Shown one piece after another: positions 32,460 through 32,489 of a stretch of 32,489 bases of DNA. Each line of letters opens with the position of its first letter. Within the stretch, counting starts at the first letter, position 1. The notes below the pieces were generated by a model that made no database searches, was not told the DNA's origin, and saw only the letters and a list, made by a program, of their open reading frames with translations. Position numbers and translations under genes: made by a program. This DNA is from an uncultured Neomegalonema sp. (GTDB lineage Bacteria > Pseudomonadota > Alphaproteobacteria > Rhodobacterales > Rhodobacteraceae): NCBI GenBank assembly GCA_937922185.1, contig CAKZUT010000185.1, positions 1 through 32,489 on the forward strand, read 5' to 3'.

Positions 32460-32489
32460 CACGAAGCGCAATGATGCAACACTCTACCT

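Overview
The window looks like a chromosomal segment from a GC-rich alphaproteobacterium, most likely order Rhodobacterales. The basis is GC content in the low-to-mid sixties by eye, dense ATGA start/stop overlaps, the arrangement xerD / secreted protein / small membrane protein divergent from aroK-aroB, a soxBDAG sarcosine oxidase operon, and alphaproteobacterial REP-like palindromes. No species is claimed. Almost all of it is ordinary metabolic and transport DNA. There is no phage, integron, CRISPR array or insertion sequence.

Layout: 1-279 is the 3' end of a TPR-type gene. 280-1532 is a lower-GC stretch with one unrecognised gene (530-1093) and imperfect direct repeats. 1533-4187 (minus) is a tightly overlapping run: a 48-residue membrane protein, a large secreted protein and XerD. 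4315-6005 (plus) is aroK-aroB (shikimate pathway). 6060-9387 holds a cysteine synthase, a Tat-exported DUF6134-like protein, a short-chain dehydrogenase with a good terminator, and a secreted Tyr/Gln-rich repeat protein. 9615-14593 (plus) is the complete heterotetrameric sarcosine oxidase. 14606-16490 (minus) is otnK-otnC for four-carbon sugar acids, just downstream of tRNA-Thr(GGT), which has a clear promoter. 16733-22040 holds a MATE exporter, an HpcH/HpaI aldolase and three membrane proteins (an unassigned permease, MarC, TauE/SafE). 22033-23758 (minus) is a two-subunit iron-sulfur fumarase/tartrate-dehydratase-type hydro-lyase. 23935-25436 is an ATPase plus a single permease of a polar amino acid importer. 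25514-26665 is an ArgE-type deacylase, divergent from a five-gene peptide-type ABC importer (26830-32413).

The genes point to a heterotroph that uses methylated glycine, sugar acids, hydroxy/dicarboxylic acids, amino acids and peptides. The most notable observation is a 33-codon reading frame (22698-22799, minus) that fits exactly between the two hydro-lyase subunit genes. It has an ATGA overlap at each end and a strong Shine-Dalgarno sequence, and looks like an unannotated translationally coupled microprotein gene. Others are a second small gene (4041-4187), the Tyr/Gln repeat protein, a REPIN-like inverted pair between the peptide-binding protein and its permeases, and the incomplete amino acid transporter.
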